Source: Lotus japonicus (taxonomy: Eukaryota; Streptophyta; Magnoliopsida; Fabales; Fabaceae). Taken from it: 64,000 nucleotides of DNA. The notes below the pieces were generated by a model. That model saw only the letters and a program-made list of their open reading frames with translations, did not search any database and was not told the origin of the DNA. The translations under genes and the position numbers were made by a program. This document shows, piece after piece, positions 57,500-64,000 of this stretch. The DNA lies in NCBI RefSeq assembly GCF_012489685.1, contig NC_080042.1, positions 51,326,066 through 51,390,065 on the forward strand, given 5' to 3'. Position 1 is the first letter of the stretch. Every line of letters starts with the position of its first letter.

Positions 57500-58753
57500 T
57501 TATGTAAGAGTTTTGATTTTCTTACCAATGCATACAATTTAAATGGATATAGTTCATTCAAGTACTCTCATTTAAAAAAAAAATGAAGTATAGATGTTTA
57601 ACTTAGTGAAGAAAGTACATGACATTAATATTTGAAAAGTTGCTGACAAAAAAATCAATATTTGATAAGGTGTATTAGCATATATTCTTATTTTTTTTAT
57701 TTAAAATGTCACAATTTAAATAAATTACCTTGGGATTTTTTCTTGTTTAATTTGTTCCATGATCCCAAGTAAAAAGTTGAATAAAATATAAATTTAGGCT
57801 TAACAACACTATTGGTCCCTCATTTATACCCTTTTGTATAGTTTTGGTCCCTAAACTAAAAAGCTTGCATTTTTTGTCACTCAAGTTTACCTACCTACGT
57901 TTGCAATGTTGGTCTTCCATCAAATTTCGTCCAAGATTTAACGGTTTTTGGAAAAACAATTAACCGAAACCCAAAAAATCATCAAATTCATCTTCTTCTT
58001 TCATCCTCTTTAACCTCAACATCTTTGTCATCTTCATCTCCATCGCCTAACACTTAAAAAGCCCAGAAATACGTTTAAAAATTAAATAAAGTTTTAAAAT
58101 ACCCCAAATCATAGTAAAACCCTGACCCACAGTCCCAAAGTTCATATTTGACACAAACCTTGTTCATATCTTCATCTCATCCACCAAGACCTGAACTTGA
58201 CGAATCTATGAAGGACAACCAACCAAACCAAAACATGATCCGCCAATTACCTAATCGTTCTCACTATACACTCGCTTCTCCTTCCGATTCTCTCATCAAC
58301 AACCAGTTACATCACTTTCTTATTTTTATTATCTTGAGTCTTGATCAATTCTTAATCAAAGGTTATTGTTAGATTGTACATTTTGGATGTTTCAGTTACG
58401 AAAAAGTTTCGGTGGCCATTTCAGTGTATCGATTTTGCATAAGTTGATTACTGATTCCTTGAGTTTTCTTCACATGAACATATTTAGTATGGAAATTCCC
58501 AGAACTGATGATGAAACTATGTGGTAACTTTCGTGTTAAGTATTGATTTACGGTGGAAATTTCAATTTTAGTGATTTAAGATATCATGTATCAAGAACGA
58601 AGTGAGAAGGATTCAATGGTTACTCAAGCTAGCATTGGTGGATTTGACAATGTAGTTAAAACACATAATCTTGCGGAATATCTAGAAAATCGAATTGGGA
58701 TTGTATACATGCGTTCCTCAAGCACGGGTAATCTTCTCCCCATGGAATTGGTC
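57500..58753. other. non-coding spacer of unit 2
   Basis: Equivalent to 32460-33704, including the dispersed repeat near 57790-57950. No gene is supported. Confidence 0.5.
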
Positions 58754-59311
58754 ACCATCGGCGTCTGAATTTTAGTATGGAGAAGAGTCCTTAGTGGCAG
58801 ACCAGGCCCAAGTTCCCTGGAAGGAGGCGCAAGAGAGGGTAAGATCCCCGTTGTTCCTGGACCCTGTCGCACCACGAGGTGTTGTCGACGATTCGGTTTT
58901 TCAAAAATGCAGCACTAATCGGGTAGTAAATTTCGTCCAAGGCTAAATATTGGCAAGAGACTCATGGTGAACAAGTACCGTGATGGACTAATAAAAATGA
59001 CTTTAAAAAGAGAGTCAAAAAGTACTTGAAATTGTCGGGTGGGAAGAGGATGAAGACTGACGATGTGTCTCGGTCATATGTGTTACGATACACGTCAGTC
59101 TGCCAATCAACTTGAGATATTGACCGATGCATATTTTGGTAGTGGGCAAAGCCCAGGCTATTGATACCGTGTGGGGACGTCATCATCATGATTGTGGATG
59201 ACAGCACGCGCCGCCTTGGCGTGCTTTAACACTTACATGCTCCTGCCATAGACCTGTTGGCTCCCCATTCAACGTGTCTTGAAACACTGACCAAGGAGTC
59301 TGACATGTGCA
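58754..59311 (+). pseudogene. 26S rRNA fragment, heavily mutated (copy 2)
   Basis: Same fragment and same limits as 33705-34262. The two copies share almost all their differences from functional rRNA, so the damage pre-dates the duplication. A few private changes occur (for example AAGAGTGCTT to AAAAGTACTT near 59028). Confidence 0.85.
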
Positions 59312-60069
59312 TTGATGAACTGGTTTCCATTTTCGTACTTGCTTTTCACGGTATTTGGTTATATATCATTTATATAGTACTATTTCATACTATTTAGTAC
59401 AATGTTTATGTCTTTTTTTTTTATGTTTTTTGGTACTATAACAGTTTACCAATTTTTCTGAATTTGTTTTCAAAATTTTAATAATTGTTTTATCAACATC
59501 CCAAATAAGTGATCTGATGAACCTGCCCGAACCAACCTAAACATCGTCGGGTTGGGTTGGTTCAGGTCCAAAGTTGAAAATTCGCGAAATCCAACTCAAC
59601 CCGAATAGTTTTGATTGGTTCGGATCCTGATTAGCTTAAAAATCCACCCAATCCAACTCATGTGCAGCACTAGGCTGTGTTAGAAATAGAAGTCAGAGAT
59701 ATGAAAAAAAGTGTGTGGAAATGAGATGGAATAGAAATTGAAGTTTGAGTGAATCATTTCTCTAGCAAATTATTTTTCTTGATCTAGTAGTAATAGTAAT
59801 TTTATGGAAATAAAATTCATATGAGTGAAGTCACCTTCCTTAATTAGTGTGCGCTTTTAATCAAACCACCCTCTTCCACCATGATTGGAAGCCTTTCCAC
59901 CACCATGCCGTACAACCCAACCTTCAAACCTTCCAAATCCAAGCCTACAAAAAAATCCAAGGTTTAGGTTGGTACACAGGTATAAACTGGCACATACCCA
60001 TTTTTTGGCATATTTCATCAAAGGATGATCTTTATTAAGTATTAACACATGGGAGAAATCACAGTACAT
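59312..60069. other. non-coding spacer at the end of unit 2
   Basis: Equivalent to 34263-34994. From about 60057 the sequence departs from unit 1, which goes into T2 gag. No gene seen. Confidence 0.5.
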
Positions 60070-60092
60070 AAAAAATGGGTATGTGCCAGTTT
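59984..60092. repeat. perfect 23-bp inverted repeat with 63-bp spacer
   Basis: The arm at 59984-60006 is the exact reverse complement of 60070-60092. The left arm is present in unit 1; the right arm is new and lies directly at the unit border, so it looks like a fold-back or template-switch junction. Confidence 0.9.
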
Positions 60093-60735
60093 GGTAGGTT
60101 GTGTGATCCGATCTTCTCAGCGTATGATGTTCGCTCTCTGATATTTTATGGGCACGACTCTTTTCGTCTATCGAATTTTTGCTTTGAGGTTGGCGCGAGT
60201 TCTAGCTCCTTTCTTGCCGGGGGTCTTCAAGTGTGTTCGGAAGCTTTTTCAGTCAGTGCGAGGGAGGATGTTCCTGAGGTGGAGACCGATGCATGTTCAG
60301 TTGATCCCGCTCTCGAGCTTTCCCCTCCGAGGCCTCGTCCGCGTGGCAGGCCGAGGAAATTTACGGGGGCGAGGCGTGAGTGCTCTCCGAGGCCTAAGGA
60401 TCGCCCTCGTAAATCGGAGAGTGTGGATCCTACTTTTGAGACGGCGTCGCCTAGCCCTCCAACTCCTTCAGGTCCTTATTTTACCCGAGCAATGAAAGCT
60501 TGGTGTCTTGCCAAGTCCGTAGGTTTGTCTTTCCCTGGTAGTGATGAAGATGTTGTGCGAGGGTTGGATGCAGTTATTAAAGAGAATTTTCCTTCTAGGA
60601 GCTAGGAAGGTTGTTTTTTCTCCTTTTGGATGGTTGTCTTGGATTTTCTTGGTTGGTTTGTATTTGTTTTGTTTCCCCATCCTATTGGGTTGTATCCATC
60701 TATTTTATCAATGAATAAACTTCTTTTTGCTCTAA
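60093..60735 (+). pseudogene. LINE-like retroposed remnant with AT-hook-like motif
   Basis: A frame from about 60093 to 60605 encodes Ser/Pro-rich sequence with RPRPRGRPRK (AT-hook-like) and a C-terminal FTRAMKAWCLAKSVGLSF block. It is followed by a T-rich 3' UTR, an AATAAA-like signal and an A-run at about 60733. The tail and UTR style suggest an L1-type retroposon with ORF1 C-terminus joined to the 3' end; I did not find an ORF2. The assignment is tentative. Confidence 0.45.
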
Positions 60736-60779
60736 AAAAAAACTGATTAAAACACAACCAAAATTAATATAAGTTAGGG

Positions 60780-61850
60780 TTTGCAAATGTGTTCATGTTG
60801 ATCAATAGGGCTACTTTGAATGTGTTCATGTTGTTAAGGACTTGGGGTATGCAAGTGCTAACTTCAGGATGTGGTGGAGGACACGAGAGGACATTCAGGC
60901 TCATCAATGTAGACCTGTATTGACTGATAATGGTGCAATGCTTCTAGGGGTCTTATGCAGTCAATGATAGGGTGGATGTTCATCTATTTGTTGAGCATGA
61001 AGCGGAGGCCATTACAAGTCAGAACAATGGTCCAAAAATGCTTGCTCCTAATAAGCCTTTCAAGCATCCAGCTAAGGTGGCTACACAACCTGCAACACAA
61101 CCTGTCGAGGCTCCATCCAAGAAGAAGAAGGCTACCCCAACAAAGAAGCCTTCTACATAGCCTACGAGGAGGTCAAACAAGATCATGTTCTATGGAGGAG
61201 GTCAATCTAAGAAGAACAAAGGGCTCTCTAAAACTGTTGTTTTGTCAAGTGATGATGAAGGTGATGAAGCACATGTGGTTCATGATGTGCAAATGAATGG
61301 TGATGGTGGTGCAGATAAAACAACAAGTGCTGGTGAACAAGAGGTAGAAAAACAAGGAGAAAATTGTTGGTGGAGGTGATAATCTTCCATACTTTTCCCA
61401 GAATCATGTGCTGGAGAATGTTATTGGTGATGCTGATATCCAACAGAATCAGAATCATGTGCAGGAGAATGGTGATGGTGGAGCTGATAACCAACAAGTG
61501 TTGGTGAACAAGAGGCAGAAAAACAAGGAGAAAGAGGTCTTGGCCAAGCAGAAAGAGGTACCCCTAAAGAAGAACCAGAAGCCGAAGAGAGTTATTACTG
61601 AACCTGTTTGGAATGAAAGTGAGGACGATGACACTTATGTAACTAGCTCTGATAGTGAAGATTCAGTGACTGGAATCCATTTCTCTAACAGAGAGATGGA
61701 GAGAGAGAGATGCAGCAAATAATGATGATGGTTTTGAAATCTCAACTATTGGTGTAGCTGAAGCCCTCTTAAACCAGCAACTGAGATCAATGGCCAGTGG
61801 TAGAGTTCAGGGGTTTGATGAGGAAAAGGATGGGTACAGCCACACTAGGG
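60780..61850 (+). pseudogene. Mutator-like (MULE) transposase N-terminal remnant
   Basis: Starts with ECVHVVKDLGYASANFRMWW and TREDIQAHQCRPVLTD, shifts frame near 60948, and continues VDVHLFVEHEAEA, the PB1-like N-terminus typical of plant MuDR-type proteins. Then come Lys-rich and Asp/Glu-rich low-complexity parts (SKKKKATPTKK, VLSSDDEGDEAHV), and near 61711-61850 GFEISTIGVAEALLNQQL. Stops near 61158 and 61380 and several shifts break it. The catalytic domain and the terminal inverted repeats are absent. Confidence 0.5.
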
Positions 61851-62068
61851 CTGAGCAGAATATTTATTTCGACCCGCCACCCGAAATTTAATTGTTGGTC
61901 GCGGCCGGATCTAATCGGGTCTGAATTCAATCGGTGAAGAAACACAAATTAGATGAGGGTATTACGGTCGGGTCCAGGTGTACATTTTCTAACTCTTCGA
62001 AATCCGGACCGACCTAAAAGACATAAATGTTGTGAATTACTAAAACAGATAGCCAGCTTGTAACCTGA
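61851..62068. other. short non-coding spacer
   Basis: About 220 bp of GGGTC/GACCC-containing sequence without a gene, ending at the start of unit 3. Confidence 0.4.
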
Positions 62069-64000
62069 CATAGCTTCCGTTTTAATCTTTCTAGCTTGTT
62101 TTCCTTTTGGCTTTTTATGCTTCAGTAGACTATTTGTATCTCGTTTTTGCAGAGGCTAATTCCTCTTGCTCTTTGCAATGTGTGTCCCTTATTCAATATA
62201 TATTATCCTTTATCTCTCAGAAAAAACTATAATGACATAATATTATTAAGTTTTACTTATGCATAAATTAATATTTTAAAATTATTGGCTAGTGATTTAT
62301 TATTTTCTAATATTATTCTTAAAACTATTTTTAAATATTTTTTGTGGATGAAATTATTGCTAAATTTAAATATATTACATCATTTTAATTATTGATAATT
62401 TGATCAGGAAATAACAAGGTGGCAAAATGGTAACCACCACGAAAAGGCACAACCTATATAAAAATTCCGCTTGTTGATTTGTTTTCAAACTTTGTTGGTG
62501 TATTTTTATTTTCTTATTTAATATGAAATTATTAGATATACTTGTCGACTCGCCTTTTCAACTATAATTTGTTGTGCCTATAAGCTTTGCTTATCTAAGA
62601 ATTAATAAATCAAGTAATATAAAATATCTTCAAATGTATTTAAAATTTTCAAATTCTAGTAATAATTCAATATTTTTATAGTTATTTATTAGGTTATTAT
62701 TGATGGTCATCATTATCATCACATAATTTTAATATTTAAATTTTACTATTCAAATATTTAAAGTTACAAATATAATTATAAGAATTGAATTTATTTGCCT
62801 TTACTATTAACCTAAATTTAATATGTAGTAATTTAATAATTAGTTTAATTTAGAAAATGAAAATTAATATTACATTTAAAATTATTTTACTAAATTATTA
62901 ATTAATTAAATAATCATTTTTATTTATTTATATATATTATTATCATACTATTTTATCAAGTTACTATTTAGCAATCTTTTTATAATTATGAATTATAATA
63001 GAAAAACTATTATTTGAATTAAAATTATTGTAAAATTATTTTTAATTAATCTTCATTAATATTTTCTCAACCTGTTAATACTATCATATGTAGATGCTGA
63101 TCCTCTAGTATATATATGTGTATGTGTCATGCTAGTCCTAAGTTTGTGAGAAAAAATACATAAGGTTAAATCTTTTAAAATGGCTTTCTGCATCCATCAG
63201 TTTCTTCTTTTAGGAGTTTTGTTCATTGCCTTGCTTTTCATTTCAGGTAAGAGAACAAAATGGCAATATTATCTCTTGAGTTCCATTTCCAATTTACATT
63301 TTACTAACTCAAAATGAATACTAATTTGGTTTATTATATTATTTGTTCTTAGTTTATCGATTGAAAAGGAACATACACGGAATTCTGGGTTATTAGATTA
63401 GTAGGACTTAAGAAGTTTGTTTTTAAAATTTTTATTTTTCATAAGTTATAATGGTGAATCTTTACTAGGTCCTAAGATCAATCATAATTTGGTTTCAAAT
63501 GAAGAGACATTGAGAGATTTTGGGTATAATAAAAGTTGAAATAACAATAATTTGAAAATTTTCAAAAGAAAAGTAAGCAACTTTAAGTGAATATTTTTTT
63601 TATTTGTTTTGGTTGCAAGACAAGCAAATAATGTTGATGGTAATATAGGTTTTCAGCCAACAAAATGCCTTGGGAAATGCACTACAAATGCAGATTGCAT
63701 TAAGTTTTGCCCTAAAAATGGCTACTCCCTTGCAAGACCAGCACAATATTATCACTTGTATTACACTTTTTATTTCATTATAATAAATAAAACGTGCTTT
63801 GAACTTATTAAGAGTTAGTAAAAACTTTATGTAAGTTTTGATTTTCTTACCATTGCGTACAATTTAAAAGGATATAGTTCATTCATGTACTCTCATTTAA
63901 AAAAATGAAGTATAGATGTTTAACTTAGTGAAGAAAGTACATGACATAATAATTTGAAAAGGTGCTGACAAAAAAATCAATATTTGATAAGGTTTATTAG
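62069..64000 (+). repeat. segmental duplication unit 3, runs off the window
   Basis: Co-linear with 30718 to about 32640, including the LINE 3' UTR, AT-rich promoter region and DEFL gene. Whether it also holds the 26S fragment cannot be seen because the window ends. Confidence 0.88.
63180..63772 (+). pseudogene. defensin-like gene copy 3, inactivated
   Basis: Exon 1 at 63180-63246 is intact except Arg4 to Cys. The donor site is kept, but the intron acceptor is changed (TTGCAGGA to TTGCAAGA at 63618). Using the next AG shifts the frame to an early stop. In exon 2 the fifth cysteine codon is TCC (63726-63728), and a deletion/replacement after GCACA near 63744 removes the last three cysteines and the stop. 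No functional peptide is expected. Confidence 0.85.

Larger units (their letters stand above)
56128..60056 (+). repeat. segmental duplication unit 2 (DEFL + 26S fragment)
   Basis: Co-linear with 31134-34996. It shares with unit 3, but not unit 1, the AATTTAGTAATTTAATAATT segment near 56480. It ends at about the same base as unit 1, after CACATGGGAGAA. Confidence 0.9.

Noticed and set aside
1..64000. CRISPR arrays, operons, bacterial-type promoters or terminators
   Set aside because: Nothing of the kind is present; the DNA is plant nuclear.

Overview
This is plant nuclear DNA, most likely from a dicot and plausibly a legume. The evidence is spliced small genes with canonical GT-AG introns, Sirevirus-type Ty1/copia and Tat- and Tekay-type Ty3/gypsy retrotransposons, L1-type LINE and Mutator-like remnants, and a decayed 26S rDNA piece. 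The species call is inference. Nothing bacterial is present. Almost all of the window is nested retrotransposon, and most nesting steps can be proved from target-site duplications (TSDs) because removing each insert rejoins its host.

Region 1 (1-8405): a minus-strand Sirevirus-like copia element runs in from the left edge (pol, gag, PBS, 5' LTR). It sits in the non-coding internal region of a minus-strand Tekay-like chromovirus whose LTR begins at 6740. That region also carries a 396-bp TRIM with two identical LTRs, and two tandem arrays.

Region 2 (8406-27995): T1, a Tat-lineage gypsy element on the plus strand (TSD GTCAG), inserted in the chromovirus LTR, which resumes at 28001-28614. T1 has gag, protease, RT, RNase H, a second archaeal-type RNase H, integrase and an antisense ORF, all decayed. 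Six solo LTRs from at least four families are nested in it, each with its own TSD; one is in T1's own 3' LTR.

Region 3 (28615-34994): AT-rich DNA with LTR-like and LINE remnants, then a segmental-duplication unit with a two-exon defensin-like (DEFL) cysteine-rich peptide gene and a mutated 26S rRNA fragment.

Region 4 (34995-56127): T2, a Tat relative truncated at both ends. It keeps gag, protease and a large antisense ORF but lacks RT, RNase H and integrase. It carries a 4.3-kb LARD-like element, a solo LTR, and T3, a second Tat relative with the same deletion, inserted in T2's antisense ORF. Part of the T2 antisense ORF plus LTR is duplicated at 53526-55078, which looks like an illegitimate unequal exchange followed by solo-LTR formation.

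Region 5 (56128-64000): a second DEFL unit with an intact gene and a second 26S fragment, a perfect 23-bp inverted repeat, a LINE-like retroposed ORF with an AT-hook-like motif, a Mutator-like transposase remnant, and a third DEFL unit whose gene is a pseudogene.

The only host genes I support are the DEFL copies (two intact, one broken). The most notable features are the conserved antisense Tat ORF and the shared RT-IN-less architecture of T2 and T3, the TRIM with tRNA-like A and B boxes, the GGCGCC palindromes in one LTR family, a repeated hairpin between the convergent Tat genes, and co-duplication of DEFL genes with an rDNA fragment.
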